Origin: Gigaspora margarita
Lineage: Eukaryota; Glomeromycota; Glomeromycetes; Diversisporales; Gigasporaceae
Assembly (NCBI GenBank): GCA_009809945.1
Contig: WTPW01000201.1
Location: forward strand, 1-64,000
Reading direction: 5' to 3'
DNA: 64,000 nucleotides
The notes under the pieces were generated by a model. It did no database searches. It was given only the letters and a program-made list of their open reading frames with translations, and was not told the DNA's origin. Both the position numbers and the translations under genes were made by a program. This document shows, in pieces, positions 11,872 through 23,759 of this stretch (positions are counted from its first letter, which is position 1; each line of letters opens with the position of its first letter).

Positions 11872-12036
11872 CTGATATGACAAATCATTCCAATATGACA
11901 GATCAGTCTGATATGACAGATTGGTCTGATATGATAGATTGGTCTAATATGGCAGTTCAGTCTGATATGACAGATCAGTATGATATGACAGATCGTTCTG
12001 ATATGTCAGATCGGTACAATATATCAGATTGGGTAA
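11872..12036. repeat. 18-bp minisatellite, about nine units
   Basis: The unit is close to TCTGATATGACAGATCAG and repeats about nine times with point changes. One frame reads as a repeated S/N-DMTDxSD peptide from an ATG at 11847, but it has no other gene-like property, so I treat it as a minisatellite. Confidence 0.85.
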
Positions 12037-12039
12037 TTT

Positions 12040-12804
12040 AACTATTAGTTTCACCATAAAACCTGTATCAAGAATATGAATGTAAAAAGTATAAAAGCGA
12101 TGTCCCTGTTACCTTGAAATAAAAACAGCTCACTACGAGTTAACAACTCAGTTAAGTTTTAATACTTTGAAATCATATTAGTAGAAGTAGTAACCCTTCT
12201 AAGTTTCGTCCATATTGTCCTGAAATTGCTTCTGATATCTCTGTTGTTACTATAAAAAAACCTTGTTGTCAGTTCTAGAGTAACCTTCAAAATTCGAGTA
12301 GAAGAGTTAATGTAGAATAGTGTCCTTGACCCCTTTATAGAAAAACCTTTAATTGTTATCTTGATCTATTGTTAGCAAATTCAAACAATACTTGTGTGCC
12401 TCATTTATCAAGCAATTACAACCTCATAATTATCTCCTGTCAATCATGATCCTGTAACACCGATATTAGACCAATATCCAAATCGACACCATAATTGGAA
12501 CCTGAAAGCCCAGATACCGCATGATCACATGAACCCTATGAAAGCAACACGCTGATTGCAAGCTGATATTCATATTCTATAAGCCGCAGCTAGGATAGAC
12601 TAATAGATTATTGCTGATATCGCCATACCAAGACTTTTTGAATCTTGAGACCCAGACCAAATCTTCCATGCCTCTTTCTGCCTGCCAGTTCAAGGTTTAA
12701 GAGTCTTGAGCGCTTAGTAGATAGTATTTTAGTTAGTTTGTTTAGTTAGATATATAGTTTAACCCAACTACTATCGGTTTACACCTTCTTAATGTACATA
12801 TATT
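12040..12804. other. Possible LTR-like non-coding segment
   Basis: It contains TATAAAAGCGATG near 12090 and an AATAAA near 12119, which is LTR-like promoter and polyadenylation spacing. There is no second copy in the window, so an LTR cannot be shown. The rest shows no coding frame. Confidence 0.25.
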
Positions 12805-13000
12805 AGGACTCCAGACATTTAATATAGAGGTCATACTTGAAATTTTTTTAGCAAAAACACTTAAAATTTGAGAAACAAAAAAAACAGTTTTTGGCAATTA
12901 TCTTGCTATCCAGTAGAACCCCAAACAATTAATGTAATATCATATTTGAAAAATCGCTAATGGAGGGCAGTTTTTTTAAAAAAATATATTTGAAAAGTAG
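12805..13000. repeat. Two partial copies of a hAT-like MITE
   Basis: AGGACTCCAGACATTTAATA (from 12805) and AGAACCCCAAACAATTAATG (from 12915) both resemble the left terminus of the complete MITE at 17920-18087 (AGGACCCCAAACAATACTTA). They are end fragments, or copies with decayed right ends, and lie directly upstream of the LINE ORF. Confidence 0.55.
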
Positions 13001-13008
13001 GTATTTAC

Positions 13009-14451
13009 ATGGTGGACCAAGTTTATGATGGCCAGACCCAACGTACAGGGCAGGCTATGGAATCCTTCGCAGCTGTGAGAACCGAGCTTAAAACAGTGAG
13101 CATTTTTATAGAAGACAACTGCAATACTTCAGATATCATATCTTCATCTCCTTCTGAAGTACAACACTCTTTTAATACCTTCTTACCTTCAACTAATACC
13201 AACTCTAACAACTATTTAATATCAGAAATTTATGATGAATCTCTACTCATAAAAGATTTTGATAATAAAAAAATTGAAATATCTACAAACTTCTTAAATG
13301 ATGGCTATAATAACCCTAATTTAAGCTCTCTTGAAATATATGACCCAACAGCATGTTACAATAAATTTCTCTATTATTACAAACTACAAACTCTACCTTC
13401 TCCACAAACTGTAGGCTCTTTTTTGGAATATATACTAGAATATTATCCTATGTTCTTTTCAACCCAATATATTAAAATCTCCATCAAACTACATTCTCAA
13501 ATTGATCTTTTTTTTACAGAAGCACATATTTACCTTCCATATGAAAACTTAGCACCAGGTCACTTTATATTTCCACTCTTTGAAGAGCTATCAACCTTCT
13601 ACAATATAGAGTTTAAATTACTTAATAATAATTTTCAAATACCAATCTTTACTGATAATCTTTTTTTCTTAACACCCAACTCACAACTCTTTAATACCAA
13701 TACAACTCTGATAACCAATATTCAAACAGCTATACTATCACCTAATACCAACTTACAAATTCCCAACTATTTCTATTCTATTGAGGAATTATGCTATAAC
13801 AAATTTCTAAAAAAGTATAACCTTCCACTACTTCCACCCTCTCAAATACTTAAATCTTTTATCCAACTTTTACTCCAAAATTCTTTTTTCCAACCATATA
13901 AAATCTCTGTTAATATAACACATATATATACTATCTTTTCTAACCACATGCTACTTTCTTCCAAGCAATATCCAATATACTATAAATCATTAATTAAATC
14001 AAATACACTATCTTCTAACTCTAGTTTACTATCTACAGACTACTCTCAAAAAATACAAATTAATTCTCTTAATATTAATGGTTTGTCATCATATATTAAA
14101 CAAAATCTTATCTATGATCACATTATAGAAAACCAAATAGATATATTTGGTCTTTCTGAAACTCACTTATCATTAAAAGAATCTAAATTCTCACAACTCT
14201 CTAAGAACTTAATTAACTACCAAAACTTTTGGAGTCCTTCTATTAACAATAGACAAGCTGGAGTAGGTTTATTTATTCACAACCAAATATTAAAATTTAT
14301 TGGCAAAATATTTGAATACAAAGGTTTTATCCTAAGTATAAAATTCTTTTTTCCATCAATTTTTCTTCAAGTTATTCAAATTTACTATCCTACTAAAGAA
14401 AAAACACAACAAAGAAAAGATGTTCTTAAGCAAATCAACTCTTTAATTTAA
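13009..14451 (+). CDS. LINE ORF: N-terminal duplicated module plus start of APE endonuclease
   Basis: The longest ORF of the window, 480 residues, ATG at 13009. Residues 1-110 are polar. A block of about 55 residues occurs twice, at 116-170 (CYNKFLYYYKLQTLPSPQTV...) and 262-312 (CYNKFLKKYNLPLLPPSQIL...). Its pattern resembles the SAM-like core-binding fold of tyrosine recombinases, but this is pattern resemblance only. From about 349 the endonuclease/exonuclease/phosphatase domain of non-LTR elements begins, with INSLNINGL and the catalytic Glu in LSETHL. A TAA at 14449 interrupts it. The same frame continues with MLMGDFNLTP, so the stop is a nonsense mutation rather than the true end. It nicks target DNA for LINE insertion in its intact form. 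Confidence 0.8.
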   Translation: MVDQVYDGQTQRTGQAMESFAAVRTELKTVSIFIEDNCNTSDIISSSPSEVQHSFNTFLPSTNTNSNNYLISEIYDESLLIKDFDNKKIEISTNFLNDGYNNPNLSSLEIYDPTACYNKFLYYYKLQTLPSPQTVGSFLEYILEYYPMFFSTQYIKISIKLHSQIDLFFTEAHIYLPYENLAPGHFIFPLFEELSTFYNIEFKLLNNNFQIPIFTDNLFFLTPNSQLFNTNTTLITNIQTAILSPNTNLQIPNYFYSIEELCYNKFLKKYNLPLLPPSQILKSFIQLLLQNSFFQPYKISVNITHIYTIFSNHMLLSSKQYPIYYKSLIKSNTLSSNSSLLSTDYSQKIQINSLNINGLSSYIKQNLIYDHIIENQIDIFGLSETHLSLKESKFSQLSKNLINYQNFWSPSINNRQAGVGLFIHNQILKFIGKIFEYKGFILSIKFFFPSIFLQVIQIYYPTKEKTQQRKDVLKQINSLI

Positions 14452-17400
14452 ACTTCAAAACACAAAATCATGCTTATGGGTGATTTTAATTTAACACCAA
14501 ATCCTAAACTTGACTGACACCCTCCCAAAAAAACCTCTCTTCTTGAATCTCAACTTATTAAAACTCTAAAACCACACTTTCAAGATATATACAGACTTTT
14601 TCATCCCAACTCAACCAAATTCACTTGTTCTCGCAAAAATTCATATAGCAGAATTGACCAAATATGGACAAATCTATCTATTTCTCTTATAGACTATACT
14701 GATATTCTTGACACAATCTCTACCAACTCTGATCACAACATAGTTTCACTTGAAGTCATTCTTTCTATTTTACAAAATCAACACAAACAGCCTTCCAGAA
14801 ACGTTTTCTTATGAAAACATGCTTCCCAAACTCACATTCTTAACTACCAAGATTTTACTGATTCTAGACTTAACAAAATCATCCCTAATATAAGCAAAAT
14901 TCAAAATATCAATGATTTAAACTCAACCTGGCAACAAATCGAAAAAATAATCAATAAAGCAGCATTAAAATTTATACTCTTTAAAAAAATCTCTAAAAAT
15001 CTCTCTAATAAACCAAAAATAAAACTCTCTCCTATACACTATCAACTCAAGCATCTAATTTCTATTAAGAAGTTACTAAAATCTAAAAAATTTTCAACTC
15101 ACTCCTTAACTATTATAATAAATATACACATAATACCCTTATCTCATCTCTAACTTTAAATACAAATCTCACACACTCTCAATATTCTTCTATTCTCAAT
15201 CTTGAAGAAAACAATCTAAAAAAACAAATTGAACTTGATATAAAAACAAAAAATACAAGAAGAAATTAAAGTCAAACTCCAAGAGCATGACTTAAATTTT
15301 ATTCAAAATCCAAAACTTTTCTTCAAAAAAATGCTTGATAGATTCAGTTCAAGTATACATCATGACAGACTTCTTACAAATAACAATCTTTTAACAAATC
15401 CTGAAGAAATTAAAACCCAAATTCAATATCATTTTCAAAACTATTACCAAGAACAGCCACTTTCTATAATTTCTCCAAATTCTGAATTTTATAATCTTTA
15501 CAAACCACATCCAGAGTATGAACCTTGTTATGAAAATCTTCTATCCAAAATTTCTAATAAAGAGTGGTCTGAAACTATTTCTTTATTACCTAATCAAAAG
15601 GCATCTGGTCCCTCAGGCCTTAACTATGAACATCTCAAATCTCTCTCAACTCAAAGCCAAAATGCTCTTTGACTACTCCTTTCTAAATGCTTACAACTTC
15701 AACAAATCCCCTCAACCTGGAAATTATCTCACATATACCTTATTCCAAAAAAATCAAACTGGGACTTTACACTTGATCAAGTTCGCCCTATCTAACTTAT
15801 TGAACCTCTCAAAAAATGTCTTACTAAAATTTTTACAAACCGACTAGATTGTATTATCTCCCAAAACAAACTTTTAAGCAATTTTAACTTTGCAGCTACC
15901 AAAAACTCCTCAACCTATACACCTATTCAAATTCTACTTAATACAATTGAATACTACAAAGAAAGCAATAAAGAAGCCTGGATTCTATTCCAGGATATGT
16001 CAAAAGCATTTGATAAAATTGATATTTTAAGACTAGCTGAAGCATGTGGAAGAATTGTCATGCCTCAAAATAGCATTTATTTCATTACAAATCTTTATAC
16101 AAACCGCCAAGCCAAAGTTATTACAGCATATGGTACAACACAACCCATAGCATTATACTCTGGTATAGAACAAGAAGAAACCTATTCTCCTCTTCTATAG
16201 AAAATATACTATGATCCTATTCTTTGTTTTATTAACTCCAAATACCAAAAACAACTCCTTAAAATTCATACTTTATCACCACTAGAACAACTAACTCAAA
16301 AAAACCTACCTACTCTCACTATACCCTCATTAGCATTTATGGATGATACAGTATAGCACTGTGAAAATCCAAATTCGCTTCAAAACTTACTAAATGCTGT
16401 TTCTAAACTATATAAACTTAACAATATACAAGTAAATCCTTCTAAATCAGATTTAATACTTATTTCTCCTAAATCTAAATACCAAAATACTTCATCTACA
16501 CATTCTATAACATTCAACAATGAAACTATCCCTCTTCAAAAACACCATAATATGATCAGATATCTAGGAATCTACTTAATAGCACTTGTTCAACTAAACC
16601 AACTCTAGAAAAAATTATAGAAAAAATTGAAAACTTTATCAAACTGATCCAATATAAAAAACTTTTGCCAATTCAAATTTCAAGACTTTTCAACACAATT
16701 CTTGCACCCTCAATAGAATATCTTCTTCAAGCAACATTTCTAACAAATCTACAAATCAACAAACTTTCAACTCTCCTAACTAAACAAATCAAAAGATCTC
16801 TTAAACTATCCTTAAATACAAGCAATGATATTCTAACAAACCCTTTGCTTCTCAATATTCCTACACTCCACAAACTCTGTATCTATACAGGATGCAATAT
16901 AACTAAGAAAATTATAAACTCTTCACCTCTTCTAAAACAAATTTTTGAATATAGAATTAAGGAATAGCTCTCTAAAACATGGCAATACACTCTCTCCTAC
17001 CAAACTAAACACAAACACTTTACTAATTTTACTTGCATCTTCTATCTCTTCAAGCTCCTAAAATACAATATCAATATTAATAATTTAAGTATCAATCAAA
17101 ACTCCTTTTCAAATCAAACCCTAAACTCTATTTACAACTTTCTTAATTCTAAATGCAATTTTTCCACAATTAAAAGCCTTCAAAACAACAAAATTCTCTT
17201 TTTAGAACAACTGCTAACTGCTGACAACAACTACCTACTACCATGGAATAATATCAGCCTACGTACTTGCAAAACTACTCATGGTCGTACTCCTTTTTGG
17301 TTCAAACAACTCTCAAACAAAATTAATAACAAATCTATAATACAAACTTGGCCACAAATTAAATTAGATCCTATAAACCCTTTNCTAAACACAATTNATN

Positions 17401-19264
17401 TTATCTTACCTCCAACTTCAAAATCAAAAAAGAATAGCTGGGTTATCTACCCTACTTCAACTCAACCAAACCTTGAAAAAATAATTTCTATTATAGAAAA
17501 TTCTTTTAAAATTGAAAATTATTCTTTAAATTTGATACTCCTAGGACTACACTCTTAATTCTATCATCACAAACACAAATACTTCCTCATAAAATTTAAT
17601 TTATCTCATATGCAAATCACAAAAACAAAAAATAGACCAAACTATATCATTCAAATTATCTATTAACTACCAAAAAATCCAAGCCCTGTGCCAAATACAC
17701 TCTCAACTTTATACACCCTCACTTTCAACAAATCTTTCTATTAATATTCTAGATCAAAATATTGAACAAATTAAAAATATAGTTCTAACTCCCTCTTACC
17801 AAGAAGAATTAATTCATCTCTATAATCTCATCAAAACAATACTCTTAAATAACCTACATTTCTATTCAGATGCTTCAATAGTTAATTCCCAAACACCAAA
17901 TATCCGAACTGGTATAGGTAGGACCCCAAACAATACTTATGAAGGTCATATTTGGAAAATAGCTAACAGAGGTCAAAATTTTGCAAAATTAAGCAATTTG
18001 ATTGGCTAAAAATTTTTTATCCAATCAAATTGCAGAAAAACTGCTAATGGCTCAAATATAACCTCTGTTAGTATTGTTCAGGGTCCTGTATAGGTTGGAT
18101 CTTAGATAACCAAATTAGAATCAAATTCTGTGTAGCAATACCAAATGCACCAAATTCAACACGTGCTAAAACTGAGTCTATTTTCTACCTTCTGCTTATA
18201 ATACCAAACAATATACTAATCAATATTCATATAGATAATGCACCTACAATACAAATACTACAGAATCTACCATACTCTCAAAACACTTTAATTAAATTTC
18301 CAAATTGGGACATTGTACACAATATAAATTATCTTTTTAATCATCGAAATATCTCAATAACTTTATACAAAGTTAAAGCCCATTCAAATAATGCACTACA
18401 CACAAATGCTAACCAACTCGCGAAAAGTGGCACATATAAAAATCTTATTGAAATAAATTCTAACTACTTTCATTCTCTATCTTTCTTTTCTTGAAAAGAA
18501 TTTACTGTCACATTCAAACTTCGCAAGTTTATTAAAAATATTCTTCTTATTCAAAATATTAATAACCTTATTCAACTTAAATCTATTCAAAATCTACCTC
18601 TTTTTGATATATAGTTATTTTTTGATATAATTAACTCTTAAACTATAACTTTTATTTATATACAACCTACCTTAAAATTCTGCTCAACAATTTACCAACT
18701 ATGCAAAATTTAAATCTTTGATATTCTTACTTATATCTTACAACAAATTGTGCAAGCTGTAAACAGACAGAAGACATATTACATTTATTTAACTGCCCTT
18801 CAGTTAAAACTCCACTTATAAACTCTATCTGCAAAATAATTACTCAAACCAAACAAGAACTCCAAATTGAAAACATTTCTGTTAATACATTAATCAAAAA
18901 TCTTATCAAATCTCCTTTTCAACTCTTTTTTTGCATTCTACTACTTATTCTTGGCACAATACCCCAAAATATTTTTTAGCCTCTAAAACAACTTCTTACC
19001 AAACACACAACAAATTTTTTTATCAAACTATCTAACAACTTATTAGATTGGTTCATAAAAGAAATCTGGATACCAAGAAATACAATCCAACATAACTGGG
19101 AATCTGCATGAAAAATTAACTACAAAACTAGAAACAAAAAAATATACTTTCCTCAAAGTACTATTAATACTACCCAACTATTATCTCAATCAAACCATGA
19201 CATAAATCTATATATACTTAAATGGTACTCACAAAATTACAATATCTTATCTATTTTTCATTAA
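14452..19264 (+). pseudogene. LINE ORF remainder: endonuclease end, reverse transcriptase, RNase H, decayed
   Basis: The endonuclease finishes with MLMGDFNL, SRIDQIWTN and a SDHN box (14473-14750). The RT starts with an F/Y-rich linker and NQKASGPSGLNYEHL (about 15590-15640). It has FQDMSKAFDKIDI (about 15990-16028), a GIEQEETYSPLL box (16160-16198) and the catalytic box as FMDDT (16336-16350), where YADD or FADD is usual. RNase H begins with FYSDAS (about 17862-17880), is split by a MITE, and resumes with LDNQIRIKF and KVKAHSNNALHTNANQLA (18372-18425). A C-terminal region follows, ending at TAA 19262-19264. About twenty stops or frame breaks. Several fall where Trp is expected, for example before KIYYDP and in L-KHASQ. 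Not active. Confidence 0.85.
17920..18087. mobile_element. 168-bp hAT-like MITE inside the LINE RNase H region
   Basis: Ends AGGACCC and GGGTCCT are perfect inverted termini, and the similarity continues inwards for about 35 bp. Both sides carry the 8-bp direct repeat GTATAGGT (17912-17919 and 18088-18095). Removing the element and one repeat restores an open TGIGWILDN reading through the RNase H. An 8-bp duplication is typical of hAT. A central inverted repeat (GCAATTTGATTGG) gives a hairpin. It has no coding capacity. Confidence 0.9.
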
Positions 19265-19559
19265 TATTTAAATTTTTTTACTATTTTTGGTTTCCTTTAG
19301 CCTTTTTAAACTAAAAATTTAATCTTTTAGTTTAAAATAGAAAATTATAAGGTGAAATTTCACATCTTTTTTCTGTAGTGGTTTAATGGTTAGCTCTGAC
19401 TGCAAGTGATAGGCTTGCTCTATTGCATAGATTATTAGATGATTAGTTAAAAATTTTAAATATAGTATTTCTTTATATATCCTGATATAATTGTAACTTA
19501 ATATCCTATTCCTGTACTTGACATTAACAAATAAAAAAAAAAAAAAAAAAAAAAAAAAA
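19265..19559 (+). other. LINE 3' untranslated region with tRNA-like A-box and poly-A tail
   Basis: After the ORF stop comes about 295 bp ending in AATAAA plus 20 or more A residues, cut by the assembly gap. At 19376-19410 it carries TAGTGGTTTAATGGTTAGC. That contains GGTTTAATGG, which fits the pol III A-box consensus, followed by CTGACTGCAAGTGATAGG. No B-box was found. Almost the same module occurs at 24645-24690 in an otherwise different retroposon. Confidence 0.65.
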
Positions 19560-19972
19560 NNNNNNNNNNNNNNNNNNNNNNNNNNNNNNNNNNNNNNNNN
19601 NNNNNNNNNNNNNNNNNNNNNNNNNNNNNNNNNNNNNNNNNNNNNNNNNNNNNNNNNNNNNNNNNNNNNNNNNNNNNNNNNNNNNNNNNNNNNNNNNNNN
19701 NNNNNNNNNNNNNNNNNNNNNNNNNNNNNNNNNNNNNNNNNNNNNNNNNNNNNNNNNNNNNNNNNNNNNNNNNNNNNNNNNNNNNNNNNNNNNNNNNNNN
19801 NNNNNNNNNNNNNNNNNNNNNNNNNNNNNNNNNNNNNNNNNNNNNNNNNNNNNNNNNNNNNNNNNNNNNNNNNNNNNNNNNNNNNNNNNNNNNNNNNNNN
19901 NNNNNNNNNNNNNNNNNNNNNNNNNNNNNNNNNNNNNNNNNNNNNNNNNNNNNNNNNNNNNNNNNNNNNNNN
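19560..19972. other. Assembly gap (N)
   Basis: 413 Ns, immediately after the LINE poly-A tail. The gap hides the LINE 3' junction and any target duplication. Confidence 1.
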
Positions 19973-20820
19973 AGTATTGGTTTGAAAAAATTTTTTTTAA
20001 AAGCTTACATTTCGAAAATTGGTAAGCAATACCAAAGTTAGTATCTGATGTTTAAAATGTAGCTAATATATACCAAAGTAGAACCACTAACCAAAAAATT
20101 TTTACTATGATCCTCAAATATAACCTCTCATAGATTATTCAGGGTCCTTATAAAGTCCTTATATATTATCTACTAAATACAAAATACCCCAACTTTTTAA
20201 AAGTAAAGACTATGATTTACAACTAGAAACTGGTTTTACCTGTGTTATAATTATCATTACTACATATAAAATAAACTGCACTTAAATTTTACTAGCATAT
20301 CTCGCATTGCTTATACAATGCTTTTAGGTACTTATACTCATTGACTAAATCTTAATGGATAAAATCATTAAATATTTACCAACCAAGAATTGTGCAAAAG
20401 GTACAGTATTAAGTTGTTCACATTTTTTAGTTAGTCTCTTATTATTTACATCAATTACTTGCAAATAATAATTTATAAATTATTGCAGTTTGCAAAATTA
20501 TATGAATTTTTCAATTAATAAAAAAAGAAGAAATCACTTAATTAATAAATTATTGATTTTTAAACTACTTTAATACTATAATATAAAATTTAGTCATGAG
20601 TAGCTTTAAGAAATCAGAGATTACCAACCTTTTGATTTATTTCTTTTTGAGTCAATAAAGTGATAAAGCAATTATAATTGTGAGATCAGATAAATTTATT
20701 GGACCAAATGTCTAATTTGCTATTTTAGTCTTTATAAGATTTTTATTTATTGTTATACTATTGATTTAATAGTATCATATTTGATTGTATATATTTTTTT
20801 GTTTATACTATTTAAATTGA
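19973..20820. other. Non-coding, with the right end of a hAT-like MITE
   Basis: At 20117-20152 the sequence CAAATATAACCTCTCATAGA running to CAGGGTCCT matches the right terminus of the MITE at 17920-18087. Its left end would lie near or within the gap. From 20160 to 20820 I see nothing but AT-rich sequence. Confidence 0.5.
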
Positions 20821-22048
20821 GTTACCTGAGTAATTTCTGGAATCAAGTTGCTATGGTTATTAGAAAATAAGTTACCAAACAATTGAGTAACCGCAGTATA
20901 GAATTGAGTTAATTTGAATTAAAATTATTTCTATTAAGATTTACTAAAAAATTCTGCCTAAAAACTTACTTGCTAATGCAAAACACACAGTAGTTAAGTT
21001 CATAATGAAATTATCATAATTTATATCATGAATAACTTAAAAAATTTTGTCATAGAACTCACTATTTCAGTGACTACACTATGTAATTAAGGTTGGTTTA
21101 GTTTGCATCAGAATAATTGTAATTTTTATCATGTTATCATAAAAAGGTTTGTTACAGAACTTACTAATTATTTTAGTAATATAAGGTTGAGTTGATTTGT
21201 ATTGAAATTGTTGTAATTTCTATCATGAGCTACTATAAAAAAATTTCTACTATTGCAGTATACAGTGGTTGAGCTAGTTTACATAAATTAATTATTAAGT
21301 TACTGTAAAAATTATAGTACATACTTACTGCTACTTTGTGATTACAATATATAATTAGGTCGAATTAGTTTGTAATTTCTACTATAATTTAAAAAATTCA
21401 TCTACAGAATTACTATTATAGTAACTACAGTATGCAGTTAAGGTTGTCAGTTTGTATTTAAATTATTATGATTTATATTAGTTTAGATTGAGTTAGTTTG
21501 TATTAGAACTATATTAATTGCAACTGTTGAGCTACTTTAGAAAATTATTGCAGAATTTACTTACTATTACAATAACCATAGTATGCATTTAAGGTTGAGT
21601 TGCTTTGCATTAGAAGTATTGTAAAATTCTGTTATAGAACATACTTGTTATTCAATATTCACAGTATGTAATTAAGGTTGAATTAATTTGCATTGGAATT
21701 ATTGTAATTGTTATATAGCTAAAATTGAGGTAGTTTGTATCAAAATTATTAAAATTTTTGCTGAGTGTACTATAAAAATTCTGGTATAGACTTATTCACT
21801 ATGGGCATAATATGTGAATTAGTTCACATTGCAATTATTGTAATTTTATCATAAGTTACAGTAAAATACTGTTTTAGAAATTAATTGATAACTATATTAT
21901 GTAGTTAAATTTGAGTTAGTTAGTATTAGAAGTATCATAAAATCCATTGTGTTATAGTAGAAAATTCTATTCTACAACTTGCTATTCTAGTAACTCAAAT
22001 GTAGCTAAGTTAGTTTGTATTTGAATTAATATAATTTAACTATAAAAC

Positions 22049-22929
22049 ATTGTTGCTTGATTTTTTGAAAGTTAGATCCCTGCCAGCTAATTTTTATAAC
22101 ACTATATTCCCAACAGAATGTTTGATCTATAGTATAGTTTCTTGACAAGACTTATTTCTAACATGTCATATTTTTGATATCCCATTTTCTTGACAAGACA
22201 TATTTTTGAAAAGACATTTTACTAACTTGATGTATTTTAGAAAGAATATTTTTTTGACATGATAAATTCTGATATCTCTTTTTCTAACAAAATCTTTCTC
22301 TGATTAGAAATTTTGTTTAAAAATAATTATAATATTTGTTGTGTATCAAATCAATTTTTGTGTCAAATAACACTTAGTCTAAATTAGATTAGGGTTAAAG
22401 TAAAATTATGATAAAGTTAGGAGTTAGTTTAGACAAGTTGTTGCTGATTATTTAATGCTGGTCAACTAATAGTCATCTGATGTGCATCAGATTCAATCTA
22501 ATACAAGTTTAATCTAATGACAACATATTCAATACAAAAAAAAATCAAATGAGTAAGTTAGTGCTTATTATTATATCATAGACTATAATGCAATTGAGAA
22601 ATTAAATAAATAGCTTATATTATTATATTGAATTCATGCAATAAGAAATTAAATAAAAAGGGAACAAAAACCTGTCAGTAAAATAGGATATTAAAAAAAG
22701 TGCATTCAATAAAATTTAGTATTAGAGAAAAGTCAAATTAGAAATATGTTATATCAGAGAATTGTTTTGTCAAAAATATGAAATGTTAGTAAAAGAAGCT
22801 ATAGAGAGAAAGTAGGTTGAGGAAATATTCTGTCACAAAAAATGCTGTAGATGAAACATTCTGTCAGGGATATAGTGTTAGAAAAATAAGCTAGCTAGGA
22901 ACTAACTTTTAGGAAATTATAATATAATC
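22049..22929. mobile_element. MULE-type foldback element, copy 1
   Basis: Arms of about 240 bp are inverted to each other and match those of the element at 48090-48786. Shared motifs are CTGCCAGCT, GACAGAATGTTT-like, GACATTTTACTAAC and, inverted, GTTAGTAAAA and AACATTCTGTCAGGGATAT. The flanks carry CTATAAAAC (22040-22048) and CTATAAGAT (22930-22938), a 9-bp duplication with two mismatches. The centre (22336-22521) is a separate MITE-like module also found alone at 26181-26376. No coding sequence. Confidence 0.75.
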
Positions 22930-23332
22930 CTATAAGATACTATAAACAATTTCATTATATAACTTACTCAATAATGCAGCATATAGTGATAAGGTTGAGT
23001 TAATTTATATTGAATTATTATTGTTATTATAAGTTACTGTAAAGAAAATTATATGAGATGTTAGTAAAAGAAGCTATAGAGAGAATAGTAGATTGAAAAA
23101 ATATTCTGCCAACAAAAAATGCTGTAGATGAAACATTCTGTCAGGGATATAGTGTCAGGAAAATAAGCTGGCTAGGAACTAACTTTCAGGAAATTATACC
23201 ATAATCCTACAAGATACTGTAAACAATTTCATTATATAACTTACTCAATAATGTAGCATATAGTAATAAGGTTGAGTTAATTTATATTGAATTATTATAA
23301 GTTACTATAAAGAAAATTATATTACATAACTT
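22783..23332. repeat. 275-bp tandem duplication covering a foldback arm and satellite
   Basis: The segment from 22783 (ATGTTAGTAAAAGAAGC) is repeated from 23058 at an offset of 275 bp. It covers the right arm of the foldback and the satellite sequence after it. Because it spans the junction, the duplication happened after the foldback inserted. The two copies differ at scattered bases. Confidence 0.8.
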
Positions 23333-23759
23333 ACTATTCTAGAAATATGTGCTTGAAATCAAATTAGTTTGCTATTACTTTTACTATAAAAAAATTGTTA
23401 CAGAACTCACTATTCTTTTGACTAAAGTATGCAGTTTATTTTGTATTGAGTTATCATAGTTAAGGTAAATTAGTTTGAATTAGAATTATTGTAATTTCTA
23501 CAGCAAGTTACTGTAAAAAAATTTAGTTACAAAACTTATTTTCCATTCTTGTAACTATAGTTTGTGGTTAAGTTGAGTTAGTTTGTATTAGAATTATGTG
23601 GTTCTATCATATAATGCTATAAAAGTTTTGTTATAGGACTTACTTGCTACTCCAATGACCATGGTATTTGGTTAAAGGTTAGTTTGCATTGAAATTATCA
23701 TAATGTTTATTGTAAATCATTGAAAAGTTGATATAAAATTACTATTCCATTAATATATA

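Noticed and set aside
11847-12041. ORF of repeated SDMTDQ units
   Set aside because: It is the translation of an 18-bp minisatellite with an accidental ATG; no gene context.
12040-12804. LTR of the gypsy element at 6150-9930
   Set aside because: TATA- and AATAAA-like words are present but no second copy exists in the window.
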